From assembly GCA_001770955.1 (NCBI GenBank), contig MESL01000053.1:1-37740 (forward strand): a stretch of DNA of 37,740 nt, in the 5' to 3' direction. Origin of the DNA: Burkholderiales bacterium RIFCSPLOWO2_12_FULL_65_40. Its GTDB lineage: Bacteria; Pseudomonadota; Gammaproteobacteria; Burkholderiales; Burkholderiaceae_C. The notes beneath the pieces are model-generated. The model worked only from the letters and a program-made list of their open reading frames with translations, searched no databases and was not told the origin of the DNA. A program made the position numbers and the translations under genes. Below, piece after piece: positions 25,024-34,317 of this stretch (positions are counted from its first letter, which is position 1; each line of letters begins with the position of its first letter).

Positions 25024-26835
25024 TCACTCTTTCTTGGGTTCGTCCGCGATCGAATCCTGCAGGGCCTTGAGCGGGTCGTCATCGGTGGTGGCCGGTGCCG
25101 CGCCATCGGGCTCGGATGCGGCGGCGTCCGCAGGCTCTGCGCCTTCCATGTTGGCCATGGGATCGTTGGCTTCCGCTGCACCGGGGTCGGGCATGGCGGC
25201 TTCCATTTCCATGCGCACCTTGTCCAGGTCGTACACCACGTTCTTGTCCAGGCCGCTGGAGACAATGCCCGGGAAGGCGATGACCAGGCCCACCATGATG
25301 AGCTGGATCACCACGAAGGGCACCGCACCCCAGTAAATCTGCATGGTGGTGATGGGCTGGATCATCTTCTTGGTGACCTTGTCCATGTACTCCTTGGTGG
25401 GGGCCACGCTGCGCAGGTAGAACAAGGCAAAACCGAACGGCGGATGCATGAAAGAGGTCTGCATGTTGATGCCCAGCAGCACGCCGAACCAGATCAGGTC
25501 GATGCCCAGCTTGTCGGCCACGGGCGCCAGCAGCGGCACCACGATGAAAGACAGCTCGAAGAAGTCGAGGAAGAACGCCAGGAAGAAGATCATGATGTTC
25601 ACCACGATCAGGAAGCCCAGCTGCCCGCCGGGCAGGCCGGTGAGCAGGTGTTCCACCCACAGCGGGCCATCCACGCCCTGGAAGGTCAGGCCGAAGATGG
25701 TGGCACCGACCAGGATGAACAGCACGAAGCACGACAGCTTGGTGGTGGTGTTCAGCGCCTGGCGCAGCAGCTCGAACGACAGGCGGCCGCGCACCATGGC
25801 CATGATGAAGGCCCCCAGCGCCCCCATGGCGCCGCCCTCGGTGGGGGTGGCAATGCCCAGGAAGATGGTGCCCAGCACCAGGAAGATCAGCAGCAGCGGC
25901 GGAATCAGCACGAAGGTCACGCGTTCGGCCATGCGCGAGAGCAGGCCCAGCTTCAGAACCTTGTTGATCACGGCGATCACGAAGGCCAGCAGGACACCCA
26001 CGCACATCGACAGCACGATGGTTTCATCCAGCGCCACGCGCTCGACCAGTTCACCCTTCCACCAGGTTTGCACGGCGGCAAAGTTCTTGGCGAAGGTGAT
26101 GGCCACGCCGGTGCTCAGCACCGTCAGCACCAGCAGCGAGGCCAGGCCGCTTTTGCCGCTGTCTTCGCGGATGGTGCGCGCCTCGGGGGGCAGTGCGGGC
26201 ACCCATTGGGGCTTGAAGATGGCCAGCAGAATCACGTAGAGGGCATAAAAGCCGCACAGCATCAGGCCGGGCATGAAGGCGCCCTTGTACATGTCGCCCA
26301 CGCTGCGACCCAGCTGGTCGGCCAGGATGATGAGCACCAGCGAGGGCGGAATGATCTGGGCCAGCGTGCCGGACGCGGCGATCACGCCCGTGGCAATGCG
26401 CCGGTCATAGCCATAGCGCAGCATGATGGGCAGCGAGATCAGGCCCATCGAGATCACCGAAGCGGCGACCACGCCGGTGGTGGCGGCCAGCAGCGTGCCG
26501 ACGAAGATCACGGCCAGGGCCAGACCGCCGCGCACCGGGCCAAAAAGCTGGCCAATGGTGTCCAGCAGATCCTCGGCCATGCCGCTGCGCTCCAGTATGA
26601 GCCCCATCAGCGTGAAGAACGGAATGGCCAGCAGGGTGTCGTTCTGCATGATGCCGAAGATGCGCAGCGGCAGGGCCTGCAGCAGGGCTTCGGGCAGCGC
26701 GCCCAGCTCGATGCCGATGAAGGCGAAGAACAGGCCGCAGGCCCCGAGGCTGAATGCCACCGGAAAGCCCATGAGCAGAAAGACGATCAGCCCCGCGAAC
26801 ATGATCGGGGCGAGGTTGTGGGTGATGAATTCCAT
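25024..26835 (-). CDS. dctM: TRAP transporter large permease DctM
   Basis: A 603-residue inner-membrane protein with about twelve hydrophobic segments, the large permease of a TRAP-type sodium/solute symporter. Family blocks are GLIVFLLMGFPVAFSLG, AIPFFTLMGLILERSGMAEDLL, GVVAASVISMGLISLPIMLRYGYD and MQTSFMHPPFGFALFYLRSVAP. The length is well above the usual 430 because of a long central loop near residue 220-260 and a C-terminal acidic, Ala/Pro-rich tail of about 70 residues (from about 535) ending ADEPKKE. Longer forms are common in carboxylate- or keto-acid-type subfamilies. It lies 17 bases after dctQ. The substrate is unknown because no binding-protein gene is present. Confidence 0.93.
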   Translation of the reverse strand: MEFITHNLAPIMFAGLIVFLLMGFPVAFSLGACGLFFAFIGIELGALPEALLQALPLRIFGIMQNDTLLAIPFFTLMGLILERSGMAEDLLDTIGQLFGPVRGGLALAVIFVGTLLAATTGVVAASVISMGLISLPIMLRYGYDRRIATGVIAASGTLAQIIPPSLVLIILADQLGRSVGDMYKGAFMPGLMLCGFYALYVILLAIFKPQWVPALPPEARTIREDSGKSGLASLLVLTVLSTGVAITFAKNFAAVQTWWKGELVERVALDETIVLSMCVGVLLAFVIAVINKVLKLGLLSRMAERVTFVLIPPLLLIFLVLGTIFLGIATPTEGGAMGALGAFIMAMVRGRLSFELLRQALNTTTKLSCFVLFILVGATIFGLTFQGVDGPLWVEHLLTGLPGGQLGFLIVVNIMIFFLAFFLDFFELSFIVVPLLAPVADKLGIDLIWFGVLLGINMQTSFMHPPFGFALFYLRSVAPTKEYMDKVTKKMIQPITTMQIYWGAVPFVVIQLIMVGLVIAFPGIVSSGLDKNVVYDLDKVRMEMEAAMPDPGAAEANDPMANMEGAEPADAAASEPDGAAPATTDDDPLKALQDSIADEPKKE

Positions 26836-26852
26836 GGTGGTGTGCTCCGCGT

Positions 26853-27461
26853 TCAGTCGGCCTTGCCATGGCCCTTGGCGGCTTCCGCCAGGCGGCGGAT
26901 CGACTCGGCCAGGTCTTCCTCGGCGGTTTTTTCGGTTTTCTTGACGGTCGGGTCTTCAATCAGGCCTTGCAGGAAGGCGATGCGCTTGATCAGCTCCGAC
27001 CAGCCCTGCAGCAGCAGCAGGCCAAAGCCCAGAGGGATCATGGCGTACACCGGCCAGCGGATCAGCCCCCCTGCGTTGTTCGACATCTCGCCCGACTCGA
27101 AGCCGCGAAGGAAGTACGGCGTGCCGTACCACAGGATGGCCAGGCACATGGGGGTGAGGAACAGCGTGAAGCCGATGATGTCGATCCAGATCTGCTTGCG
27201 CTTGGAGAGCCGCCCCGAGATCACGTCCACCTTCACATGCTCTCCCTGCAGCAGGGTGTAGCCTGCCGCGATCAGGAAGGATGCAGCGAACAGATACCAC
27301 TGCACTTCGAGGAAGGCGTTGGAACTGACGTTGAAAACCTTGCGGGCAATGGCGTTGACGCCACTGATGATCGTCGAGGCCAGGATGAGCCAGATGACGT
27401 ATTTACCGATCTGGGTGCTAAGCCAGTCGATTCCCCTGGAAATTTTGAGTAAGGCCTGCAT
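26853..27461 (-). CDS. dctQ: TRAP transporter small permease DctQ
   Basis: A 202-residue small membrane subunit with four hydrophobic segments (about 17-35, 50-68, 95-115, 135-155). VQWYLFAASFLIAAGYTLLQGEHVKVDVI is the family hallmark. The C-terminus is a charged helix (VKKTEKTAEEDLAESIRRLAEAAKG) that may contact the membrane surface. The ATG at 27461 was chosen since GGAGAAACC precedes it; a 34-residue extension has no ribosome site. First gene of the dctQ-dctM pair. Confidence 0.92.
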   Translation of the reverse strand: MQALLKISRGIDWLSTQIGKYVIWLILASTIISGVNAIARKVFNVSSNAFLEVQWYLFAASFLIAAGYTLLQGEHVKVDVISGRLSKRKQIWIDIIGFTLFLTPMCLAILWYGTPYFLRGFESGEMSNNAGGLIRWPVYAMIPLGFGLLLLQGWSELIKRIAFLQGLIEDPTVKKTEKTAEEDLAESIRRLAEAAKGHGKAD

Positions 27462-27883
27462 GGTTTCTCCAATCAAAAGGCGGCGCGGAGGACGTGCTGG
27501 CCCGGTTGCGGGCTGGGAGAGCGGACCAGCACATTTTGATAACGGCGCGATTCTACGGAGCACTCTAGTTGGAGTCTGACGGCTGCGTGACGGTGTTATC
27601 CCTCGGTCAAATCAGGTTGCGATGCTATTGAAAGAGTAGCAATTAGGGTTAACTCTAGGGCGCTGCGGAGGCTGTTGGCAAGGCGCGGGGGCGCCGCGCC
27701 GCCTCTCGTGTTGCTGCGCGACCAGGGCCGGGCAGGGTGCGCTTTCGAGGGCGGCCCGGGCTGCGGGTAAACCGCTAGTGTCTTGCGAAGTTGCGAGGGT
27801 TTTTCGCTGGAAATGAATCCTATACTGGCCTGGGCAGGCGCTAGATCTGCCGAAAAATCCAAAATGACAGGAGATAAGCACTC
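27462..27883. other. 422-base divergent promoter region
   Basis: It separates dctQ (left) from the acyl-CoA synthetase (right). It contains a short family A-like palindrome at 27617-27643, a GGCGCGG/CCGCGCC hairpin at 27682-27700, and a possible -10 hexamer TATACT at 27821-27826 upstream of the synthetase. AGGAGA just before 27884 is the ribosome site. No gene or operator of a known type could be supported. Confidence 0.55.
27617..27643 (+). repeat. Family A-like palindrome, short copy
   Basis: TGCTATTGAAAGAGTAGCAA has the GCTATT...TAGC inverted repeat of family A but lacks the GGCGCTTAT/AAGCGC half. Probably a partial copy; chance is possible. Confidence 0.45.
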
Positions 27884-29575
27884 ATGAGCTCTGTAGCACC
27901 CGATACGCTGGCATTACAGCGCCTTTACCATTGGGAGAAGGCCGCACCAGACCGGATTGCACTCACCCAGCCGATGGGCCCGGGCGCCGTGCAGGATTTC
28001 ACGTGGGGTCAGGTGGTCGATCAGGTGCGACGCATGGCCGCGCACCTGCAGGCCCAGGGCTGGGAGCCGGGCTCCAAGGTGGCGATCCTGTCGAAGAACT
28101 GCGCCTGGTGGCTCATGAGCGACCTGGCGATCTGGATGGCCGGATACGTGTCCGTGCCCCTGTACCCCACGCTGGCGCACGACACCGTCAACCAGATCCT
28201 CACGCACAGCGAGGCCAAGGCCTGCTTCATCGGCAAGCTCGATGGCTGGGAGGGCATGAAGCCCGGGGTGCCTGCGGGCATGCCCTGCATCAGCTATGCG
28301 CTGTCGCCGCAAGACGCCGTCAAAAACTACGAGGGCTGGGACGCCATCTGTGCACGCACGCAGCCCTTGCAGGGGCAGCCCATCCGTGCGGCCGACGAGC
28401 TGGCCACACTCATCTACACCTCGGGCACCACCGGCAAGCCCAAGGGGGTCATGCACACCTTTGGCAACTTTGCCTGGGCGCTGGGTGCGGGCATCAAGCG
28501 CATTCCGATGGGGCAGGAAGACCGCATGCTGTCGTATCTGCCACTGGCCCATGTGGTCGAGCGCGTGCTGGTCGAGCACGGCTGGCTGCGCACGGGCATG
28601 CACCTGTTCTTTGCCGAATCGCTCGACACCTTCGCGGCGGATTTGCAGCGTGCGCGCCCCACCATCTTCTTCTCGGTGCCGCGCCTGTGGGTGAAGTTCC
28701 AGCAGGGCATTCACCACAAGATGCCCGAAGCCAAGCTCAGCCGTCTGCTGTCCATTCCCCTGATCGGCGGCCTGGTGCGGCGCAAGGTGCAAAAGGCCCT
28801 GGGGCTGGACCAATGCCGCATTGCCGCAGGCGGGGCCGCGCCCATGCCGCTGGCCTTGCTGCAGTGGTACAGCAAGCTGGGCATTGACATCAACGAAGGC
28901 TATGGCATGACGGAGAACCTGGCCGTCTCGCACATCACCATACCCGGCAAGAACCAGCAGGGCAGTGTGGGCCCCGCCTATGAGGGGGTCGACCACCGCA
29001 TCGATCCGCAGAGCGGCGAGATCCAGATGCGCAGCCCCGCCGTCATGCTGGGCTATTACAAGGAGCCCGAGCAAAGCCGCGAGTCCTTCACGGCCGATGG
29101 CTGGCTGCGCACCGGCGACAAGGGCCATATCGATGCCCAGGGCAACCTGCACATCACGGGCCGGGTCAAGGACCTGTTCAAGACGGGCAAGGGCAAGTAT
29201 GTGGCCCCTGCGCCCATCGAGGACAAGCTGGGCACGCACGAGGCGGTGGAGGCCTGCGTGGTGACGGGCGCCAACCTGGGGCAGCCGCTGGGTATCGTGA
29301 TGCTCAATGCCGATGCGGTGGCGCAGGCGGCCAACGCCGGACAGCGCGCGCAGCTCGAAACCTCGCTGACGCAGCACCTCAAAACCGTGAACGCCACGCT
29401 GGACCCGCATGAACAGCTGCAGTGCATCGTGGTGGTGACGACGCCCTGGACGGTGGAAAACGATCTCATCACCCCGACCTTCAAGGTCAAGCGCAACCGC
29501 ATCGAGGACATCTACGCCGCCAACTATGAGCGCTGGGAAGTGTCGGGCAAAAAGATCATCTGGCACGCCCAGTGA
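27884..29575 (+). CDS. AMP-binding acyl-CoA synthetase
   Basis: A 563-residue adenylate-forming enzyme. Core motifs are LIYTSGTTGKPKGVMHTF (P-loop, near residue 175), YLPLAHVVER, GYGMTEN, GWLRTGDKG and the C-terminal lysine region LITPTFKVKRNRIE. The GAAPMPLALLQWYSKLG block resembles long-chain fatty acyl-CoA synthetases. It would activate a carboxylic acid to its CoA thioester using ATP. The start has AGGAGA eight bases upstream. It is convergent with the liv operon and shares a bidirectional terminator; the operon holds a second such enzyme, only distantly similar, so the two probably act on different chain lengths or compounds. Confidence 0.92.
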   Translation: MSSVAPDTLALQRLYHWEKAAPDRIALTQPMGPGAVQDFTWGQVVDQVRRMAAHLQAQGWEPGSKVAILSKNCAWWLMSDLAIWMAGYVSVPLYPTLAHDTVNQILTHSEAKACFIGKLDGWEGMKPGVPAGMPCISYALSPQDAVKNYEGWDAICARTQPLQGQPIRAADELATLIYTSGTTGKPKGVMHTFGNFAWALGAGIKRIPMGQEDRMLSYLPLAHVVERVLVEHGWLRTGMHLFFAESLDTFAADLQRARPTIFFSVPRLWVKFQQGIHHKMPEAKLSRLLSIPLIGGLVRRKVQKALGLDQCRIAAGGAAPMPLALLQWYSKLGIDINEGYGMTENLAVSHITIPGKNQQGSVGPAYEGVDHRIDPQSGEIQMRSPAVMLGYYKEPEQSRESFTADGWLRTGDKGHIDAQGNLHITGRVKDLFKTGKGKYVAPAPIEDKLGTHEAVEACVVTGANLGQPLGIVMLNADAVAQAANAGQRAQLETSLTQHLKTVNATLDPHEQLQCIVVVTTPWTVENDLITPTFKVKRNRIEDIYAANYERWEVSGKKIIWHAQ

Positions 29576-29590
29576 TCGCGCTTTCACCAT

Positions 29591-29623
29591 AAAAAACCGC
29601 CCGGCATGCCGGGCGGTTTTTTT
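29591..29623. terminator. Bidirectional Rho-independent terminator
   Basis: A perfect eleven-pair stem ACCGCCCGGCA/TGCCGGGCGGT is flanked by A6 on the left and T7 on the right, so it ends transcripts from both the synthetase gene (+) and the liv operon (-). Confidence 0.92.
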
Positions 29624-29654
29624 ATGGGAATGCCGCGCAGGGCGGCACGGGAAC

Positions 29655-30833
29655 TTACTCGGTGATGTAGTTGGATACGATGGTCCAGCGGCCATCATGC
29701 AGCTGCGACAGGCGCGACAGATTGCTGCCCAGGCGCTTTTGCGGGCCGAACTTCGCCGGTGCGCTGCCAAACATGTCGCGCGGGGTTTCCATGGTGTCCA
29801 TGGCCTTGATGAAGGTGTCGGTGCTCAGGGCGGGGCCCGCCTTCTGCGCAGCACGGATGAACCCGTCGATCACCAGGTAGCCATACACCGAGAACACGGC
29901 CGGGTCTTCGTTGAAGGCGGTCTTGTATTTGTTGGCCCAGAAGCGGATCGGTTGCGAGGCATCGTCCAGATAGGGGTTCTGCACCGTCATCGTGGCGTAC
30001 AACCCATCCATCGCCTTGCCGCCGAGCTTGTGGATCAGGTCGGTGTAGGCCGCGCTCGACGCCAGGAACACCGGGTTGTAGCCCAGCTTGCGGGCCGTGC
30101 CGATGCCGCCGATGGTTTCGCGGATGATGGTGCCGAGCACCACCATGTCGCATTCGGAAGCCTTGAGCTTGGCCATCTGCGAGGAGAAGTCGGTGGCGCC
30201 GCGCTTGAAGGTGGTCTTTTCGACCATGGTCACGCCAATGGCCTTGAGGCCGTCTTCGGCGCCGCGCTGCACTTCCAGGCCAAACTCGTCGTCCTGGTAC
30301 ATCGAGCACACCTTCTTGGCCCCCTTCTCCTTGACCAGCTTGGGCGCAGCCGCCTTCATCTGGTCGTAGTAGGTGGCGGCGAAGGCGTACTTGAGCTTGT
30401 GGAAGGGCTCGTACATTTCCCGAGCTGCCGTCACCGGGTAGAAGTTGATGACGTTCTTCTCGAACTGCACCGGCATGGCCGCCAGGTTCTGCGCGGTGCC
30501 CAGATGGCCCACCATCATGAAGATCTTGTTCTGGTTGACCAGCTTCTGCGCGGCCAGCACCGCCTTTTTCGGGTCGTAGCCCGAGTCTTCCACCAGCAGG
30601 TTGATCTTGCGGCCATGGATGCCGCCCTGCTCGTTGGCCTCGTTCACGCGCAGCATCATGCCGTTGCGCAACTGCTTGCCAAAGCCCGCCAGCGGGCCTG
30701 ACAGATCCTGGATGGAGCCCAGGGTGATCTCGGTCTTGCTCACCCCCTGGCTTTCCTGCGCGTGCAGCGCAGGCGTGGTGAATGCGGTGGCGCATGCCAG
30801 AGCCGACAGGACGGCGGTCGTTTTGCGTTTCAT
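29655..30833 (-). CDS. LivK-type ABC substrate-binding protein
   Basis: A 392-residue periplasmic binding protein of the branched-chain amino acid/amide group. A signal peptide ends near ALHAQ-ES. ITLGSIQDLSGPLAGFGKQLRNGM and RKINLLVEDSGYDPKKAVLAAQKLV are the family's opening blocks. It lies 28 bases downstream of the acyl-CoA synthetase and last in the liv cluster. The synthetase neighbour argues that the ligand is a carboxylic acid (aromatic or aliphatic) rather than leucine; that is inference. A well-formed AGAAGGAG ribosome site precedes the start. Confidence 0.92.
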   Translation of the reverse strand: MKRKTTAVLSALACATAFTTPALHAQESQGVSKTEITLGSIQDLSGPLAGFGKQLRNGMMLRVNEANEQGGIHGRKINLLVEDSGYDPKKAVLAAQKLVNQNKIFMMVGHLGTAQNLAAMPVQFEKNVINFYPVTAAREMYEPFHKLKYAFAATYYDQMKAAAPKLVKEKGAKKVCSMYQDDEFGLEVQRGAEDGLKAIGVTMVEKTTFKRGATDFSSQMAKLKASECDMVVLGTIIRETIGGIGTARKLGYNPVFLASSAAYTDLIHKLGGKAMDGLYATMTVQNPYLDDASQPIRFWANKYKTAFNEDPAVFSVYGYLVIDGFIRAAQKAGPALSTDTFIKAMDTMETPRDMFGSAPAKFGPQKRLGSNLSRLSQLHDGRWTIVSNYITE

Positions 30834-30861
30834 GCTTTGTCTCCTTCTAGGTATCAGTAGG

Positions 30862-32715
30862 TCAATACATGGCCTCGATTTGCGCCGCGTATTTCTTTTC
30901 CACCAGCTTGCGCTTGAGCTTCATGGTCGGAGTGAGTTCTTCGTCTTCGGCCGTGAGCTGGGTATCGAGCAGGAAGAACTTCTTGATCTGCTCCACGCGG
31001 GCAAACTTCTGGTTCACCCGGTCGATCTCCTTCTGGATCAATTCTTGCACCTCCGGGGCGCGCGTCAAACTGGCGTAATTACTGAAGGGTATGTCCGCAT
31101 CCTGGGCAAACTTCTCCACGTTGTCCTGGTCGATCATGATGATCACCGTGAGGTAGGCCCGCTTGTCGCCAATCACCACAGCGTCGGTCACGTAGGGCGA
31201 GAACTTCAGTTCGTTCTCCAGCTCGCTCGGCGTGATGTTCTTGCCGCCCGCCGTGATGATGATGTCCTTCATGCGGTCGGTGATGCGGAAGAACCCTTCG
31301 TCGTCCACCACGCCCACGTCGCCGGTGTGCAGCCAGCCGTCCTTGTCGATGGTCTCGGCGGTTTTCTCGGGCTGGTTCAGATAGCCCATGAAGACATTGG
31401 GCCCGCGCACCAGAATTTCGCCCGTGACCGGGTCGAGCCGCACCTCGTTGAACGCGGCTGCCGGGCCAATGCTGCCCGGCTTCATGCGCGTGGCCGGCAC
31501 GCCCGTGGAGGCGCCGCAGGTCTCTGTCATGCCCCACACCTCCAGCATGGGCACGCCCAGTGCCATGTACCACTTGATCAGGTCGGGCGAGATGGGCGCG
31601 GCGCCCGTGATGCAGAAGCGTGCGCGGTGAATGCCGATGAGCTTGCGCGCGTTGTTCAGCGCCAGCCAGCGCGCCAGCGTGAAGCGCAGCTTGAGCCCGG
31701 TGCCCACGGCTTCGCCCGCCATCACCTTTTCGGCGATGCGCATGCCCACGCCAATGCTCCAGGCATAGGCGGCACGCTGCAGCGTGCTGGACTCCTTGAG
31801 CGCGATCATCACGCCGGAATAGAACTTCTCCCACACCCGGGGCACGGCGGTGAACACCGTGGGCGCGATCTCGCGCACGTTTTCAGGAACGGTTTCGGGG
31901 TTCTCAACAAAGTTGAGCTTGGAGCCGGTATAGAGCGCGAAATATTCGCCCCCCATGCGCTCGGCAATGTGGCACAGCGGCAAAAAGCACATGCGCTCGT
32001 CGCGTTCGTCCTGCGCCACCAGCGTGTTGAAGCCGCGCGTGGTGTACACCAGGCCCCGGTGGCTGTGCATGGCGCCCTTGGGCTTGCCGGTGGTGCCCGA
32101 GGTGTAGACGAGAATGGCCAGATCCTCGGGCTGGCAGGCGGCGCTGCTTTGCTCCACACAGTCGGGGTGCTGGGCGAGCCGTTGTCGGCCCAGGTCGCGC
32201 AGGGCGTCGAGCGACATCACATCGGGGTCGTCCAGGTCGCGCAGGCCTTTCATGTCGAACACGACGATCTTGCGCAGCAGGGGCAATTGCTCGCGCACCT
32301 CCAGCGCCTTGTCGAGCTGTTCGTCGTCTTCCACAAACAGCACGCGTGTGGCCGAGTCTTCGCACAGGTAGTGCACCTGCGAAGCCGCGTCGGTGGGGTA
32401 GATGCCGTTGGATACCGCGCCGCAGCTCAGCACTGCCACGTCGGCCAGCACCCATTCGACCACGGTGTTGGCCAGGATGGAGGCGGTCTGGCCCGGCTCC
32501 AGACCCAGTGCCTGCAGGCCGGCGGCCAGTTCGCGCACGGCCTCGCCGGTCTGGCGCCAGCTCCAGCTTTTCCAGATGCCCAGTTTTTTCTGCCGCATCC
32601 AGACCTGGTCGCCGCGCAGTGCCACGGCGTTCCAGAACATGGCGGGAATGGTCTCGCCGGGAACGACATCAGCGCGCCCGGGCTGGATATGGCTCAAGTC
32701 CCACAAGTTGCTCAT
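30862..32715 (-). CDS. AMP-binding long-chain-type acyl-CoA synthetase
   Basis: A 617-residue adenylate-forming enzyme with LVYTSGTTGKPKGAMHSH (near residue 190), FLPLCHIAERMGGEY, WGMTETCGAST, GWLHTGDVG, ITDRMKDIIITAGGKNITPSELE and the C-terminal lysine segment LTPTMKLKRKLVEKKY. It matches bacterial homologues of long-chain fatty acid CoA ligases (FadD15 type). It is four bases from livF and 28 from the binding-protein gene, so transport and CoA activation are in one transcript. The imported acid is probably trapped as CoA thioester straight after entry. Confidence 0.93.
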   Translation of the reverse strand: MSNLWDLSHIQPGRADVVPGETIPAMFWNAVALRGDQVWMRQKKLGIWKSWSWRQTGEAVRELAAGLQALGLEPGQTASILANTVVEWVLADVAVLSCGAVSNGIYPTDAASQVHYLCEDSATRVLFVEDDEQLDKALEVREQLPLLRKIVVFDMKGLRDLDDPDVMSLDALRDLGRQRLAQHPDCVEQSSAACQPEDLAILVYTSGTTGKPKGAMHSHRGLVYTTRGFNTLVAQDERDERMCFLPLCHIAERMGGEYFALYTGSKLNFVENPETVPENVREIAPTVFTAVPRVWEKFYSGVMIALKESSTLQRAAYAWSIGVGMRIAEKVMAGEAVGTGLKLRFTLARWLALNNARKLIGIHRARFCITGAAPISPDLIKWYMALGVPMLEVWGMTETCGASTGVPATRMKPGSIGPAAAFNEVRLDPVTGEILVRGPNVFMGYLNQPEKTAETIDKDGWLHTGDVGVVDDEGFFRITDRMKDIIITAGGKNITPSELENELKFSPYVTDAVVIGDKRAYLTVIIMIDQDNVEKFAQDADIPFSNYASLTRAPEVQELIQKEIDRVNQKFARVEQIKKFFLLDTQLTAEDEELTPTMKLKRKLVEKKYAAQIEAMY

Positions 32716-32719
32716 TGCT

Positions 32720-33523
32720 TCACCGCCATGTCTTTTTCTTTTTCCAGCGCCGCTCGCCGCGCACGCCGGTTTCCTTCATGCCGAGGTAGAACTCCTTGAT
32801 GTCCTCCTTCTCGCGCAGGCGCTCGCAGGTGTCCTCCATGACGATGCGGCCGTTTTCCAGCACGTAGCCGTAGTCCGAGGCGTTGAGCGCCATGTTGGCG
32901 TTCTGCTCGACCAGCAGGATGGTGGTGCCGCGCTCGCGGTTGATGCGCACCACGATCTCGAAAATTTCCTTGGTGAGCTTCGGGCTCAGGCCCAGGCTGG
33001 GCTCGTCGAGCAGGATCAGGGCCGGGTTGGCCATCAGCGCACGCGAGATGGCCAGCATCTGCTGCTGCCCGCCCGACAGCAGCCCGGCATCCTGCTGCGA
33101 GCGCTCTTTCAGGATGGGGAAGTAGCCGTACACCATCTCCATGTCGCGTGCCACGCCATCGCGGTCCTTGCGGGTGTAGGCCCCCATCAGCAGGTTGTCG
33201 TGCACCGACAGCAGCGGAAACACCTCGCGCCCCTCGGGCACATGCAGCAGACCCTGCTGCACGATGAAAGCCGGGTCTTTCGCCGTGATGTCCTGGCCCT
33301 TGAACTCGACCGAGCCCTTGCGCGGATCGAGAATGCCCGAGATGGTCTTGAGAATGGTGGACTTGCCGGCGCCGTTGGAGCCCAGCACGGTGGCGATCTC
33401 GCCCTTGCGCACCTTCAGGCTCACGCCCCGGATGGCCTTGATGGGGCCATACGAGCTTTCCACGTTTAGCAGCTTCAGCATGGGGGCCTGGGCCCCGTCG
33501 TCGCGGTCGGTCAGCGTGCTCAT
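32720..33523 (-). CDS. livF: Liv-type ABC transporter ATP-binding protein LivF
   Basis: A 267-residue ATPase with Walker A GSNGAGKST, signature LSGGQQQMLAISRAL, Walker B LILLDEPSLGLSP and switch VEQN, as in LivF. After the LivF end it carries a basic tail of about 20 residues (GVRGERRWKKKKTWR). The ATG at 33523 overlaps the livG stop by four bases (ATGA). The frame extends upstream through livG antisense sequence, which is not real. It pairs with LivG to power the LivHM permease. Confidence 0.93.
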   Translation of the reverse strand: MSTLTDRDDGAQAPMLKLLNVESSYGPIKAIRGVSLKVRKGEIATVLGSNGAGKSTILKTISGILDPRKGSVEFKGQDITAKDPAFIVQQGLLHVPEGREVFPLLSVHDNLLMGAYTRKDRDGVARDMEMVYGYFPILKERSQQDAGLLSGGQQQMLAISRALMANPALILLDEPSLGLSPKLTKEIFEIVVRINRERGTTILLVEQNANMALNASDYGYVLENGRIVMEDTCERLREKEDIKEFYLGMKETGVRGERRWKKKKTWR

Positions 33524-34317
33524 GCGGCCCTCCGCAGCGAAGAGACATCGTCCACGGTGCCCAGGTAGGCCTCGATGACGGCCGGGTCGTTCTGCACCTC
33601 GCGCGGTGTGCCCATGGCCAGCACCTCGCCCTGGTTCATGGCCAGCACACGGTCGGACACCTTGGACACCAGCGACATGTCGTGCTCCACCATCAACACG
33701 GTAATGCCCAGCTCCTGCTGGATGTCCTGGATCCAGAAGGCCATGTCGTCGGTTTCTTCCACATTCAGGCCGCTCGAAGGCTCGTCGAGCAGCAGCAGCT
33801 TGGGCTCGGTGCACAGCGCGCGCGCCAGCTCCACCACCTTGCGCACGCCGTAGGGCAGGCCCGCCACCATGGTGTCGCGGTAGTGCTGCAGGTGCAGCAG
33901 GTCGATCACTTCCTCGGCCTTCAGGCGCGCCTGCAACTCGGCCTCGCGTGCTGCGGGGGTGAAGAACATGTCGCGCAAGAAGCCCGTCTGGCGGTGGGTG
34001 TGCCGGCCGATCAGCAGGTTGTGCAACACCGTGGCGTGCTCGAACAGTTCGATGTTCTGGAAGGTGCGCGCAATGCCCAGCGCGGCAATGGCGTGCGGGG
34101 GTTGGTCGGTGAGCTTCTTGCCCAGGTAGTCGATCTCGCCCGTGGTGGGGGTGTAGATACGGCTGATGAGGTTGAACACCGTGGTCTTGCCCGCGCCGTT
34201 GGGCCCGATGAGCGTGAACACCTCGCCCTCGCGCACATCGAAGCTGACATTGTTGACGGCCAGCACGCCGCCAAAGCGCACGCTGAGGTCGCGGGCGGAA
34301 AGGATGGTGGTGGTCAT
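33520..34317 (-). CDS. livG: Liv-type ABC transporter ATP-binding protein LivG
   Basis: A 265-residue ATPase with Walker A GPNGAGKTT, the LivG-type Q-loop region RTFQNIELF, the LPYGVRKVVELARAL signature variant (LPYGV in place of LSGGQ, usual for LivG), Walker B LLLLDEPSSGLN and switch VEHD. It overlaps livM by four bases and livF by four. The long frame upstream of 34317 runs out of frame through livM and was discarded. Confidence 0.93.
   Translation of the reverse strand: MTTTILSARDLSVRFGGVLAVNNVSFDVREGEVFTLIGPNGAGKTTVFNLISRIYTPTTGEIDYLGKKLTDQPPHAIAALGIARTFQNIELFEHATVLHNLLIGRHTHRQTGFLRDMFFTPAAREAELQARLKAEEVIDLLHLQHYRDTMVAGLPYGVRKVVELARALCTEPKLLLLDEPSSGLNVEETDDMAFWIQDIQQELGITVLMVEHDMSLVSKVSDRVLAMNQGEVLAMGTPREVQNDPAVIEAYLGTVDDVSSLRRAA

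Noticed and set aside
24934..27261. 775-residue frame antisense to dctM and dctQ
   Set aside because: Extremely His/Gln/Asp-rich with no domain; it runs through a terminator and covers two real genes.
30601..32799. 732-residue frame antisense to the synthetase
   Set aside because: No ribosome site, no recognised domain; covers a well-supported enzyme.
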